In this document: positions 22,137 to 32,526 of the stretch, piece after piece
How the letters are laid out: the number at the start of each line of letters is the position of its first letter
Numbering within the stretch: the first letter of the stretch is position 1
Origin: Gaiellasilicea sp963791905
Lineage (GTDB): Bacteria > Actinomycetota > Thermoleophilia > Gaiellales > Gaiellaceae
DNA length: 64,000 nt
Direction of reading: 5' to 3'
NCBI GenBank assembly: GCA_963791905.1
Contig: CAWBTX010000003.1
Span: 1 to 64,000, forward strand
The notes under the pieces: model-generated
What the model was told of the DNA's origin: nothing
Database searches by the model: none
The model's input: only the letters and a program-made list of their open reading frames with translations
Made by a program: the position numbers and the translations under genes

Positions 22137-24075
22137 TCAGGCGGGCGGAGCCGGCTGGAGTCGGATCTCGGCGGGGAGCTGGTCCGGCTCCTCCTCGCGC
22201 TCGAGCTCGAACCGCGCTCGGGCGTCGAAGTAGACGTACGACGTCGTCAGCGCGACGAACGGCATCGCGAGGGCGTAGACGACACCTGCCACGAGGTTGA
22301 GCAGCGCGAGCGGCGCGTCCGTGACGAGGATCAGCAGCGCACCGAGCAGCGGGCCGGCCGCGAGCGCGAGCACCGTGCCGACCCCGACGAGCGAAGCGAC
22401 GCGCAGCCACCGACCGCGGACGAGCTCGCGGCTGCGCCTGAGGGCCGCCGACCGCCCGCACGCCCTCGAGCTCGACGACCGGCGCGAGCAGCGCCCAACG
22501 GACCGCGAGCCAGATCGCGATCGGGAGCAAGAAGGCCGTCGCCGTCAACGCCACCCAGACGACGACCGCGATGCCGAGCGCGCCGAGCAGCGGCCGGATT
22601 CGCCCGAGCGCGAGCGCGTACGCCTGGATCGGGCCGATCTCCTCACCGCCGTCGATCCGGACGAGCGCGCACGCGGTCGCAGCCTGGACGAGCGCGAGCC
22701 CGAGCAGCGTGAGGGTCGTGCCGATGGCGAGGACGAGGAGCGCGAGTGCGCCCGCCCCCTCGCCCGACGTGTCGACCCCGAGCAGGCCGAAGCCGCCGAG
22801 GACGACGGCCTGGACGATCGAGATGACGATGCCGAGGGGGATCAGGATGACGCCGATGCCGAGGAAGAGCACCGCCCGCTTCACGTACATCTGGCCGGCC
22901 GCCGAGAGCACCTGCCCCCAGGTCCGCCGTCGTGCTACTCGGAGCGGAGCGACCGGTCGCCACGTCGCCCGGGCTGCGGCGAAGAGGACGAGGGCGAGCA
23001 ACGCCCCGAGCACGAGCAGTGTCGGGACCGGCTCCCGGAGCCAGCCTGACGAGGGCGCGCGAGCCCGCGGCCACGGCATCGCAGAAGAAGTCGGTCGCGC
23101 TCGTACCGAAGACGCCTCCGGTCGGCACGGCGTAGCTCCGCTCGCGCCAGCCCTCCGACCAGGGATCGGCTCCGTCCACTGCGTCTTCAGGTTCGGGCCC
23201 GGTTGGCCCGTTGAAGAACGCGTCCTGGAGCTCTCCCCACCGGCCCTCGTAGGCGATCCACGGGAAGCGCGTCCCGCGCGGCCGCCGGGTTGCTCGGGAT
23301 CGTGACGACCTCCGGCTCGAGCTCGATGTGCGGCCCGCGCGTGTCGTCGCAGCCGACGCCCTGCTCGGCGGAGCTGCCGACGAAGAGCGCCGGGTCGAAG
23401 AAGTTCGCGTGCGACCCGGCGGCGGGATAGACGACCGGCCGTCGACCGTCGACCAGCTCGAGCTTCTCGTCGCCCCAGCTCGGCGCTCTCGGCCCCCTCG
23501 TGCTGGCTGTAGCCGACCTCGACCGGCTGCTCGCGGAGAGCCTCCTCGACGTCCGCGGCGTCGAAGACGAGCTGGATCATCTCCCAGTCGCCCTCGTGCA
23601 AGTTGTTCCAGTCGTTGAAGGTGTAGAAGAGCCAGTACTGCAGCGCGAGCTTGTCGGGGTGCGCCGGATCGGTCGCAACGTGCGCGTAGACGGTCGGAGC
23701 GCTCCCCTCGCGCAGGCGTCGATCCCAGCGCTCGTAGTCGCAACCGGGCGTGAGCGCATGGCCGGGGAAGTCGAGGTGGTACTCGTAGAGGTCGGCGAGG
23801 TCGGCTGCGGACGGGCCGATCTTCACGAGGTCGACGGGGTTCCACGGCCCGCGCAGCGCCACCGTCGGCTCGTCGAACAGCAGCTCGACGTCCGTCGGCC
23901 GGTACGGCTCGCCGTGCCCGCACTCCTCGGTCTGCTCGACGAGCCGCACGACCGGTGCGTATCGCTCGGCCAACGTCGTCTCGCCGGAGCCGCCGGCGCC
24001 GGCTGCTGAACAGAGGACGAGCGCGATCGCGGCGAGTGCGGCCGGCAGTGCCGCTCGGACGAGCGCGCCGCTCAT
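22137..24075 (-). CDS. Secreted/membrane Vps62-like protein with C-terminal multi-helix domain (frameshifted)
   Basis: The N-terminus has a signal peptide (ALPAALAAIALVLCSAAGAGG) and a Vps62-like domain: LAERYAPVVRLVEQ, ELLFDEPTVALRGPWNPVDLVKIGP, LALQYWLFYTFNDWNNLHEGDWEMIQLVF, then, after a frame change near 23480, the segment with VVYPAAGSHANFFDPALF-like text and GCDDTRGPHIEL. After another change near 23040 come at least five hydrophobic helices (PTLLVLGALLALVLFAA, VLFLGIGVILIPLGIVISIVQ, LALLVLAIGTTLTLLGLAL and others), and the last 78 residues are in a third frame (22373-22137). Joined length is about 640 residues. The start overlaps the glutaminase stop (ATGA). Substrate or role unknown. 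Confidence 0.65.
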
Positions 24076-25103
24076 ACGCGCGGGCTCGACACGAAGAGAT
24101 CGAGCCCGAGCTCGCCGCGACAGGAACCGGGCGGCGAGCTGGCCCTTGACGCTGTTGCCCGCCGCGTCGAGCGGTGGCGCGAACGTGCCGAGACCGCCCT
24201 TGCCGGGCGAGACGGTGACGATCCCGCCGCCGATCCCGCTCTTGCCCGGGCAGCCCGACGTCGTAGAGCCAGTCGCCCGAGGTCTCGTAGAGCCCCGCGG
24301 TCGTCATCACGGCGAGCGTGTGCCGGCAGACCGTCTGGCGTCGACGACGCGCACGCCCGTCGAGCGGGTTGACCCCGCCGTGGGCGAGGGTCGCCCCCAT
24401 GGCGGCGAGGTCCTGGCGCCGTCACGCTCGAGGGAGCATCTGCCTGGTGTAGAGATCGGTCGCCTCGGACGCGGTCGAAGTAGATCCGGTCGTGGCTCTC
24501 GAGCAGGCGGGCGAGCTCGCGGTTTCGGTGGTTCGTCTCCGAGGCCGACTCGTACACCTCGTCGTTGAGCGACGAGCGGCCGGCCCGCGAAGCGCGAGAG
24601 CCCGTCGCTGGATGAGCTCCCATTTCGCCTCGGCGGTGGCGCCGGGGACGAGGCTCGTCGTCGCGATCGCGCCCGGCGTTCACCATCGGGTTCGTCCGGC
24701 CGTCGGCGGCTCCGCTCGAGCGCAGTCCAGGGCGTTGAACGGGAGGCCCGTCGCGTTCACGCCGAGCTTCGCGCGCGCTTCCTCGGGCCCGATCAGCTGG
24801 CACACGAGGGCGAAGACGAACGGCTTGGCGACGCTCATGATCGTGAACTGGGGACCTCCGCGTCGCCCGCCGACTGATGGCTGCCGCCGCGGTTGCCGAA
24901 CGACGGAGATCGCCGAACAGGCTCGCGACGGCGCGCGCGCGAGCGCCGGGTAGACCTGCGAGTTCTCGCCGTCCTCGCATCGACGCGGAAGCGCTCGTGG
25001 GCCTCGTCAGATGAGCGCGCGCACTGCCTCGGGCGAGGGAAGCTGCCCCGTCGAGACGTAAGCGCGGGCCGGCCGGCACGTCCAGCCCGTGTCCTGTCTC
25101 CAC
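24072..25103 (-). CDS. glsA: Glutaminase A (frameshifted)
   Basis: Glutaminase hydrolyses L-glutamine to glutamate and ammonia by a serine-lysine mechanism of the beta-lactamase fold. Landmarks in order, spread over three frames: STGQLPSPEAVRAL-type start near 25060-25020, IMSVAKPFVFALVCQLIGPEE near 24845-24785 with the catalytic Ser-x-x-Lys, LGVNATGLPFN, RTNPMVNAG near 24700, SLNDEVYESASETNHRNRELA near 24570-24510, VMGATLAHGGVNPLDG near 24400, LAVMTTAGLYETSGDWLYDVGLPG near 24320-24250, and LGLDLFVSSPRV at the end. At least six indels are needed over 1.03 kb. GTG 25103 is 3 bases after the META lipoprotein stop. The set of motifs leaves little doubt about identity. Confidence 0.85.
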   Translation of the reverse strand: METGHGLDVPAGPRLRLDGAASLARGSARAHLTRPTSASASMRGRRELAGLPGARARAVASLFGDLRRSATAAAAISRRATRRSPVHDHERRQAVRLRPRVPADRARGSAREARRERDGPPVQRPGLRSSGAADGRTNPMVNAGRDRDDEPRPRRHRRGEMGAHPATGSRASRAGRSSLNDEVYESASETNHRNRELARLLESHDRIYFDRVRGDRSLHQADAPSSVTAPGPRRHGGDPRPRRGQPARRACASSTPDGLPAHARRDDDRGALRDLGRLALRRRAARARAGSAAGSSPSRPARAVSARSRHRSTRRATASRASSPPGSCRGELGLDLFVSSPRV

Positions 25104-25105
25104 TG

Positions 25106-25889
25106 CTACGGCTGCGACGCGCGCTCGTACAAGGCGACGTACGTCCCGTCGGCGCTCAGGAGCGCGAGCGTCGCGCCGTCGACCCGGTAGCGGACGGCCG
25201 TCGGGATGGCGGCGAGATACGCCGCCTCCTGCTCCATCACGCCCTCCGGCTCGACGCAGGCCTTCTTCGTCGACGCCGGCGAGCCGATCTCGATGTCGCC
25301 CCGGTTGATCGTGATCCTCGTCGAGTACGTATTGCAGCCGGCCGAGCCCGTCAGGGTGCCGTCCTCGGCGAAGCTCGCGGTGATCTCGGTCCCCGGCAGC
25401 GGGCTCGAGACCGCGTTCCCATGAGGAACGACGTCACTCGCCAGTCTCCGACGGGCGTTCCTCCCGGTAGCGCAGGAGCTCGGCGCCGTCGTCGGCGAGC
25501 AGGGCGAGCTCGGTGTTGTCCGCCTCCAGGCTCCAGCCTGTGACTTGCTCGAGAGCGGCGAGGTACGCCCGCTCGACGCCGTCCGCCGGCGGCGGGCAGG
25601 CCATCCGCGTCGACGCGATGGTGCCGATCTCGATCCCGTCGCCGTCGATCGTGTACGGGGCGGTGAAGCGGTTGCAGCCCGCGAAGCCGCCGACGGTGTC
25701 GATCGTGAAGGTCGCGCTCGGCGGCGCCTCCTCCCAGCCCTCGGCGTCGAGGCCGGAGGACAGGAGCCACGGCACGCCGATGATCAGCACCGCCTCCCCC
25801 TCCCCTTCCGCCTCGTCGTCGCCGCCTCCGCAGCCTGCGGCCAGCCCGAGCATGACCGGGAGCGCAAGCAAAGCGGCGAGAGAGCGCAT
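25106..25889 (-). CDS. Lipoprotein with two META (HslJ-like) domains (frameshifted)
   Basis: The ATG at 25889 starts a lipoprotein signal (MRSLAALLALPVMLGLAAGC) with the lipobox Cys at residue 20. A META domain follows: FTIDTVGGFAGCNRFTAPYTIDGDGIEIGTIASTRMACPPP, then YLAALEQVTGWSLEADNTELALLADDG. After a frame change near 25430 a second META domain can be read on the same strand down to 25106: DWRVTSFLMGNAVSSPLPG, GSAGCNTYSTRITINRGDIEIG, KKACVEPE, YLAAIPTAVRYRVDGATLALLS. Each has the GCNxY/F and ACP-type cysteine pair. HslJ in E. coli is linked to novobiocin resistance and envelope stress; the actinobacterial role is unknown. It is in the operon with glutaminase. Confidence 0.75.
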
Positions 25890-25999
25890 GCGGCGCAACC
25901 CTATCGGCGTCCCGTCAGCGCGACCAGAACACCGGCACCAGCAGCACCGCAACCACGCCGAAAACACGGCGACAGCCCGGCACGCGGCTCATCGCGCCG

Positions 26000-27551
26000 T
26001 CACTCGAGGGCTGCGGCGATGCCGAGCATCACGAGCGAGGCGACGGCGAGCAGGCGCCATCAGCGGCAGCATGAACCGGATCCACTTGTCGTAGCGGACG
26101 CCGGCGAGCGCGATCCCGGCCATCACGACGGCGCTCGTGGGGGTGATGAAGCGCGCGATGCCTGCGCCCCAGCTCCAGGCGGTGACGACGAGCGGACGGC
26201 TGACGTCCGCGAAGTCGCCGAGCGGGGCGAGCAGCGGCATCGCGAGGGTCGCATGGCCCGACGAGGAGGGGATGATGAACGCGATCCCGGTGTTGATGAT
26301 GAAGACGAGCGACGTGAACCCGACCGCGGAGGTGCCGCTGACGGCGTCCTCCATCCAGCTCAGGATCGTGTCGATCGTCTGCGTGTTGTTGAGGATCACG
26401 GTGACGCCGCGGGCGAGGACGACGGCGACGCCGGCGCCGATGAAGTCGCGGAAGCCCTGCGTGATGTTCCCCGTGATCTCCTTCTCGCCGAAGCCCGGCG
26501 ACGAGCCCGACGACGACCGCGGCGACGAGGAAGAGCGCGGTCAGCTCCGGGAACCACCAGCCGAGGTTCCACCAGTAGTCGTTCTGGACCGTCTCGTGGG
26601 TGATCGGATCGGTCGTCTCGAAGCCGATGATCGAGTCCCAGGGGATGACCGAGAAGACGAGGAGGGCGAAGCTGAAGGCGGTGATCCCGAGCACGAGCTT
26701 CTGGCGGCCGGTCAGCGTCAGGTCGGCGGCCGACTGCTCCTTCGCGATCTCGGCCCGGTCCTCGGGCAGGAAGCCGACGAGCGAGCGATCCGGCTGGGCC
26801 TTGACGCGCTCGGCGTAGCGGACGACGTAGGCGATCGTGATCGTGCGTGAGGACGAACCAGCCGATCCAGCGCAGCGCGATGCCGTCGCCGATCCCGACG
26901 TCGGCGAACTCGCTCGCGACGCCGATCGAGAACGGGTTCACGGTCGACGGCCATCGCGCCGACGGTCGCGCTGCGCGATGATCATCCCCGCCGCGGCCAT
27001 CCGGTCGTAGCCCGAGCGCGAGCATCAGCGGGATGAGCAGGGCGTAGAAGCCGAGCGTCTCGTCGGCCCAGCCCATCGTCGTGCCGAGCAGCGAGAAGAG
27101 CGCCATCACGGCGACGATCACGAGCCACGGCCGCCCGCGCACCGCGTAGGCGAGCTTGCCGATCGCCACGTCGAGGGCGCCGGTCGCGAGCACCATCGTC
27201 ATGAAGGCGCCGATCGCGAGCACGAACATGAACACGCCGACGGCGCCGAAGAGGCTGCCCGACGCCGAAGGGGACGACGACGCCGGTCTCCGGGTCCTGG
27301 AGGCCGTAGAGGCCGTTGACCGGGGCGAGGAAGAAGTCGCCGACGCGCTCGCCGAAGTCCTGCGGCGAGTCGATCTGCGGTACGAGCCGGGCGCCGGGAC
27401 GCCGTTCTCGTCGCGGTCGTAGCGTGCCCGACGGGATGAGGAACGCCGCGAGCCAGACGAGGAGCGTGACGATGATCAGCACCGTCATCGTGCTCGGGAA
27501 CTGGAAGCCCTTCTTCTCGGGCTCGGCGGTGCGCACCTGCTCGTCGCTCAT
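26000..27551 (-). CDS. YfcC/DcuC-family transporter (frameshifted)
   Basis: The N-terminus (EKKGFQFPSTMTVLIIVTLLVWLAAFLIPSG) and the C-terminal FIIPSSSGHATLAMPLLAPLGDFADVSRPLVVTAWSWGAGIARFITPTSAVVMAGIALAGVRYDKW near 26290-26080 are typical of the YfcC family (PF03606), often annotated as basic amino-acid antiporters or C4-dicarboxylate-type carriers. The reading frame changes at least five times between 27430 and 26030, but hydrophobic helices continue across all breaks (MFMFVLAIGAFMTMVLATGALD, WLVIVAVMALFSLLGTTMGWADETLGFYALLIPLMLALG). ATG 27551 overlaps the stop of the dipeptidase gene. I infer uptake or exchange of amino acids for the linked peptidase and glutaminase. Confidence 0.75.
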
Positions 27552-28933
27552 CGGGATCCCTTCACTCGCTCGGCGTACTCCTGGAAGAACAGCGTCTCGG
27601 CGAGCACGGCCTTCTCGAACTCGTCGAGCAGGACGCGCTCGTTCGGGCCGTGGATGTTGGCGAAGCTCGTCGGTCGTGCCGAAGAGGAGGATCGTCGCGT
27701 CCGGGGCCGCCTCGCTCAGCGCCTTGACGAGCGGGATCGACCCGCCGGTCGCGATCAGCTACGGGCTCGCTGCCCCAGGCCGTCTCGCAAGGCGCCGATC
27801 ATGCGCCTCGTAGGCGGGGCCCGTCGGTCGTGCCGCGGAAGCCGTTGCCGGTATCGCCCGCGGTGACCGTGAGCTGGATCCCGAACGGCCGCGACCTCCT
27901 CGAGGTGGCGGATCACCGCGGCCTGCGCCTCCGCCGGCGTCCTGCTCGGGATGGACGCGGACGTTGAGCTTGCGCGCGCGCGTACGGCGAGACGGCGTTC
28001 ACCGCGCCGTCGACCGACGGCACGTCGATGCCGATGACCGTGATCGCGGGGCCGGTGACCAGACTCGATCCGCCGAGCGGGCCAGTGCCGAGGAACGGGC
28101 ATCCCGGGCTCCATCTCCGCGAGCTGCCGGAACTCGTCGTCCGTCCACGACGCGCCCTGTCCACGGCGTCGCGGCGGAGGCCGTCGACGGCGACGTCGCC
28201 GTTCTCGTCGTGCAGCGAGGCGAGCGCGTGGAGGAGGGCGATCAGCGCGTCGGGCGCAGCGCCGCCGAACTGCCCGCAGTGCTTGGCGCTCGCCGAGCGT
28301 CCGCACCTCGACGGTGACCGGACGCGTCGCCGCGGAGCGCCGACGGTCGAGCGACGGCACGCCGGGCCGGATGTTGCCGCCGTCGGCGACGAGGATCGCG
28401 TCCGCGCGCGAACCGGCTCGAGCTTCGACGGGCGTCTCGAGCGAGGCTGCCCGACCTCCTCCTGACCCTCGATCAGGATCTTGACCCCGACGGGCGGCTT
28501 GCCCTCCCACGCGCGCAGCGCGCCGACGTGGACGAGGATGTTCGACTTGGAGTCGGCCGCGCCGCGCCCGAAGATCGCGCCGTCGCGCTCGGTCGCCTCG
28601 AACGGCGGCGACTCCCACTTCGACTCGTCGCCCGGCGGCGACGACGTCGTAGTGCCCGTACAGGAGCACGGTCGGCGCCCGTCCGGCGCAGGGATCTCGC
28701 CGGTGATCACCGGGGCGGTGTTGGGCAGCTCGAGCGCGCCGAGATTCTGGACGCCGGCGTCGCGGAAGAGCGTCGAGGATCGCCTCGTACGCCTCGAGGA
28801 GCGCCGGACGCGTCTCCTCGGGGAAGCCCGGCGCCGAGACGGACGGGATCGCGACGAGCTGCGCGAGCTCGACCTTGAGCTGCGGCATCAACGCAGCAAC
28901 GCGCTCCGCCGTCGACGAGGCGGTCGGGGTCAT
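27548..28933 (-). CDS. M20-family dipeptidase (frameshifted)
   Basis: From ATG 28933 the text is MTPTASSTAERVAALMPQLK..LVAIPSVSAPGFPEE. Metal-ligand motifs of the M20 fold appear in order: VLLYGHYDVV near 28680-28650 (His), AIFGRGAADSKSNILVHVGALRAW near 28580-28510 (bridging Asp), ILIEGQEEVG near 28480-28450 (Glu-Glu), and later LGTGPLGGSSLVTGPAITVIGIDVPSVDGAVNAV near 28090-28000; the C-terminus ANIHGPNERVLLDEFEKA and LFFQEYAERVKGSR is read near 27660-27550. At least five frame changes occur. The stop TGA (27548-27550) overlaps the transporter ATG. It is an intracellular dipeptidase/ArgE-type hydrolase; exact substrate unknown. Confidence 0.8.
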
Positions 28934-28993
28934 CGCGCCGGAGCGTCGAATCGGCGAAGGTGAGGCTCGTCACGCGGGGTGAACTCGCCCTGC

Positions 28994-29380
28994 CTAGGAC
29001 AGCGCGTTCTGCTTGATGAGGTCGAACTCGCCCTGCGTGATTGCGCCGCTGTCGAGCATGCGCTTCGCGTTCTCGATCTCCGCCGCCGCACCGCCCGTGG
29101 TCTGGCGCACGTAGGCGTCGAGCTGCTCCCGCTCGGCACGCGCGCGGCGCATGCCCCGCTCCGTCATCCCTTCGTTCTGGGAGATCAGATAGACGAACAC
29201 ACCCAGGAACGGCGTGAGGAGCGTGAAGACCAGCCACGCGGTCTTGCCCCAGCCGGAGATGTCGGAGCGGCGAAAGAGGTCGCTCCACACGGTGAAGAGG
29301 AGCCAGAACGCCAGCACCAAGATGAAGAAGCTGACCATCGAGAAGAAAATGTCCAGGAACGTCAACTCCGCGACAAACAT
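28994..29380 (-). CDS. PLDc_N and SHOCT domain membrane protein
   Basis: The 128-residue protein starts at ATG 29380 with GGAGG nine bases upstream. Two transmembrane helices (IFFSMVSFFILVLAFWLLFTVW, about residues 11-32; GKTAWLVFTLLTPFLGVFVYLI, about 46-67) enclose the PLDc_N pattern DLFRRSDISGWGK, and the C-terminus is a SHOCT motif (IENAKRMLDSGAITQGEFDLIKQNAL, about 102-127). Such proteins are common in actinobacteria near membrane-stress genes; the function is unknown. The frame is open far upstream into ppk, but the separate start, ribosome site and domain boundaries show it is its own gene. It is downstream of ppk by 104 bases. Confidence 0.83.
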   Translation of the reverse strand: MFVAELTFLDIFFSMVSFFILVLAFWLLFTVWSDLFRRSDISGWGKTAWLVFTLLTPFLGVFVYLISQNEGMTERGMRRARAEREQLDAYVRQTTGGAAAEIENAKRMLDSGAITQGEFDLIKQNALS

Positions 29381-29484
29381 CCGTACCTCCGTGACTGGTG
29401 TCCGGCGGTGTCGACCCGACACGCCCTGTGCGCAACCTAAACCGCCGGGCGGCCGACGACCAGGGAGCCGTTCGCTGCAGCCGG

Positions 29485-31639
29485 CTACTCGCCGCGTCCG
29501 GCGCGCGCCTCGGCGAGCTCCTGCAGGCGCTGCTGCGCGTTCATCCCGACCGTCGTCGGCGCCTTGCGCCAGCCGTCCGGGCCCGAGCTCCCACGCGAGC
29601 ACGTCGTCCGCGAGGTTGACGAGCAGGATCTCCTGCAGCCGGCGCGTGAGCGCCGGATCGGTGACGGGCGCGACGCATTCGACGCGTCCGTCGAGGTTCC
29701 GCGGCATCAGGTCGGCCGAGCCGATGTAGTACCGCGGCCCTCGCTTCTCGCTGCCGAAGCGGAAGATGCGCGAGTGCTCGAGGAAGCGGCCGACGATCGA
29801 GCGCACGCGGATCCGCTCCGACAGCCCGGCGACGCCGGGTCGCAGGCAACAGATGCCGCGGACGATCAGGTCGATCTCGGTGCCGGCGGCACTCGCCTCG
29901 TAGAGCGCGTCGATGATCTCCGGGTCGACGAGGCTGTTCATCTTCATCACGATCCGCCCGTCCTTCGCGTCCCGCTCCTCGGCGATCAGCTCCAGCAGCC
30001 GAGGCCTGAGCGCGCCGGGCGCGACCAGGATGCGGCGGTAGCCGTTGCCGTTCGAGTAGCCGGTCAGGCGGTTGAAGAGGTCGGCGATGTCGGACGCGAG
30101 CGCGGGGTCGGCCGAGAGCAGGCCGACGTCCTCGTACACGCTCGCCGTCGCCGGGTTGTAGTTCCCCGTGCCGACGTGGCAGTAGCGCCGGATCGTGTCG
30201 CCTTCGCGCCGAACGACGAGCACCGTCTTCGCATGCGTCTTCAGCCCGACGACGCCGTAGACGACGTGCACGCCTGCCTTCTCGAGCGTCCTCGCCCAGG
30301 CGATGTTCGCCGCTTCGTCGCCGCGCGCCGTCACCTCCACGAGGGCGACCACCTCCTTGCCGGCCTCGGCGGCACGGACCAGCGACCGGACGACGGGCGC
30401 CTCGCCCTCGTCGGAGGTGCGGTAGATCGTCTGCTTGATCGCGAGCACGTCCGGGTCGTCGGCGGCCTGGTCGACGAACGCCTCGACCGAGGTCGCGAAG
30501 CGGTCGTACGGGTGCTGCACGAGCACGTCGCGCTCGCGGAGCGTGGCCAGGATGTCGCGGGGAGCGCCTACGGAGCTGCCGAGCTCGGGCGGCGTCACGC
30601 CGAGCCACGGCCTGGCCTTCAGCCCCGGCCGCTTCAGCTCCGTCAGCGACCACAGATCGCCGAGGTCGAGCATGCCTTCGATCACGTAGAGGTCCGAAGG
30701 CGTCAGCCGTAGTTCCCGGAGGAGCAGCGAGCGGAGCCGCTGGGGCATCGAGCTCGCCACCTCGAGCCGGACCGCCTCGGGAGTGCGCAGGCGGTCACGC
30801 AGCAGGGACTCGAGCGTGGCCAGGAGGTCGTCCGCCTCGTCCACCTCGACCTCGACGTCGGCGTCGCGCGTGACCCGGAACGGATGCTGCTCCACCACGA
30901 CCATCCCGGGGAACAGCCAGTCGAGGTGAGCGGCGATCACCTGCTCGATCGGCACGAACCTCCTCGTGCCGGGGACCTTGAGCAGCCGCGGCAGCAGCGG
31001 CGGCACCTTCACCCGCGCGAACCGGCGCATGCCGGTGTCCCCGTCGCCGACGACGACGGCGAGGTTGAGCGAGAGATCGCTGATGTACGGGAACGGATGC
31101 GCGGGATCGACCGCGAGCGGGGTCAGGATCGGGAAGATCCGCTCCTCGAACACGAGGCGCAGCTCGTCCCGCTGAGAGCCCTTCAGGTCCGCCCAGTCGG
31201 TGATCTGCACGCCGCCGGCGTCGAGCCGCGGCTTCACGTCGCGCATGAAGACCTGCGTCTGCCGCGAGACGAGCTCCTGCGCGCGTGCCCGGACGGCGGC
31301 GAGCTGCTCTCGCGGGCTCATCCCGTCCGGCGACGTTCCCGAGATACCGGCGGCGAGCTGCTCCCGCAGGCCCGAGACGCGAATCTGGAAGAACTCGTCC
31401 AGGTTCCGGCTGACGATCGCCAGGAAGCCGGCGCGCTGGAGGGCCGGCCGCCAGCCGTCCTCGGCACAGGCCAGCAGGCGTGTGTTGTAGTCGAGCCAGG
31501 ACAGCTCGCGATTGAAGAACCTCGACTCCGGCTCATCCGGCCTCACCTCGTCGTGGCCGGCTTCGGACGAGCGCCCCTTCGAGCTTCGCGAGGCCTTCGA
31601 GGGCTTTGCCTTGTGGACGGCGTGCTGCGCCCCGGTCAC
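29485..31639 (-). CDS. ppk1: Polyphosphate kinase 1 (frameshift near the C-terminus)
   Basis: Ppk1 reversibly transfers the ATP gamma-phosphate to polyphosphate. From GTG 31639 there is a basic tail, then ESRFFNRELSWLDYNTRLL (N domain), the HLDWLFPG/ VEQHPFRVTRDADVEV helical domain, and two PLD-like C domains: GLKTHAKTVLVVRREGDTIRRYCHVGTGNYNPATA with the phosphorylated His (HAKT) and RIVMKMNSLVDPEIIDALYEASAAGTEIDLIVRGICCLRPG, then GSEKRGPRYYIGSADLMPRNLDGRVE. The frame is intact until about 29580, where one indel separates LAWELGP from the natural end WRKAPTTVGMNAQQRLQEL at TAG 29485-29487. The GTG overlaps the CYTH-gene stop (GTGA), so the pair is translationally coupled. Confidence 0.93.
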
Positions 31640-32433
31640 GAGGCCGTGGCACCAGCTGGAGTCGCCTTCAGCCGCTCGGAGAAGAAGTCGAGCGCCTTCT
31701 TGGTCTTCGTCTGCTGCTCGCCGTCGAGATCGATCCCCCGCTCGCTCAGGAAGGCCCTCGCATCCGCGGCGACCTCGAACGCCTCCGACGGGGCGCATTT
31801 CGTCGAGAGCTCGAGCACCCGTGAGTTATCGGGGTACAGCCACATCTCGGCCACGAGCTTGCGGTCGAACCCAACCGGGGTGTACTTCAGCTTGAGCACG
31901 AAGAGCGGGCCCAGAACGGAGAGATCGTCGAGTGCGATCCCCTCCGGGGCGTGCTTTGCGAAGAACGCCCGCTGCTCCTTCGAGAACAGCTTGCGAAACG
32001 GTCGTGCGCCGCCGACCGCCTCCCTCACATGGGTCGCTTTGAGCACGCCCTTCATGGATCCCGAGCACACGAACCCGCCCGGCATCGCGTCGACCTCGAC
32101 GCCGAAGGCCGGCGACCGGCGCATGCTCTCGGGGAGCTCGGATGGGACGACCGGGCGCAGCTTCACCACCGAGTCGTCGCCCTTCTGCTGTACCCGCCGA
32201 GCCCGCACGACGACGCCGTGCTGGTTCAACTTCAGGTCAGGCGTGTCGAAGAAAAACACCTGACGGATCTGTGCCTCCAGGGGATCCATTCCGAGCGACG
32301 CGACCGCAGATCGGTGCTCGGACTCCGGGACCGTCAGCTTCAACTCGACGCTGTCGGCGTCGGCGATCAGCGCCATCAGCCGCGGGAGTTCCTCGTCCGG
32401 AATCGCTCGAGCCTGCTTGCGGGCCGTTGCCAT
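31636..32433 (-). CDS. CYTH-like (triphosphate tunnel) domain protein
   Basis: The 265-residue protein shows the CYTH/TTM signature: VELKLTVPESE near residues 29-39 (family ExExK), VFFFDTPDLKLNQHGVVVRARRVQQKGDDSVVKLRPV near 60-97 (Asp-Thr-x-x-x-L...R-R...K-R tunnel residues), and FVLKLKYTPVGFDRKLVAEMWLYP near 175-198. Tunnel enzymes hydrolyse or make inorganic polyphosphates and triphosphates; the C-terminal part is longer than in ThTPase. The ATG at 32433 (AAGGAGG six bases upstream) is preferred over the longer open frame. Overlap of its stop with the ppk start strongly supports a role in polyphosphate metabolism. Confidence 0.75.
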   Translation of the reverse strand: MATARKQARAIPDEELPRLMALIADADSVELKLTVPESEHRSAVASLGMDPLEAQIRQVFFFDTPDLKLNQHGVVVRARRVQQKGDDSVVKLRPVVPSELPESMRRSPAFGVEVDAMPGGFVCSGSMKGVLKATHVREAVGGARPFRKLFSKEQRAFFAKHAPEGIALDDLSVLGPLFVLKLKYTPVGFDRKLVAEMWLYPDNSRVLELSTKCAPSEAFEVAADARAFLSERGIDLDGEQQTKTKKALDFFSERLKATPAGATAS

Positions 32434-32526
32434 CACTGCCTCCTTGTCACTGTCCAGGCGGTCGACGGAAACGGCGCCGGCCGACAGAGAAGAATCGCAC
32501 ACGGCGGTGCGCCGGCGAAAGGACGC

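Noticed and set aside
28994..31798. Apparent fusion of polyphosphate kinase with the PLDc_N/SHOCT protein
   Set aside because: The fused reading depends on an indel near 29580; the natural ppk stop at 29485 and a separate start with ribosome site at 29380 show two genes.
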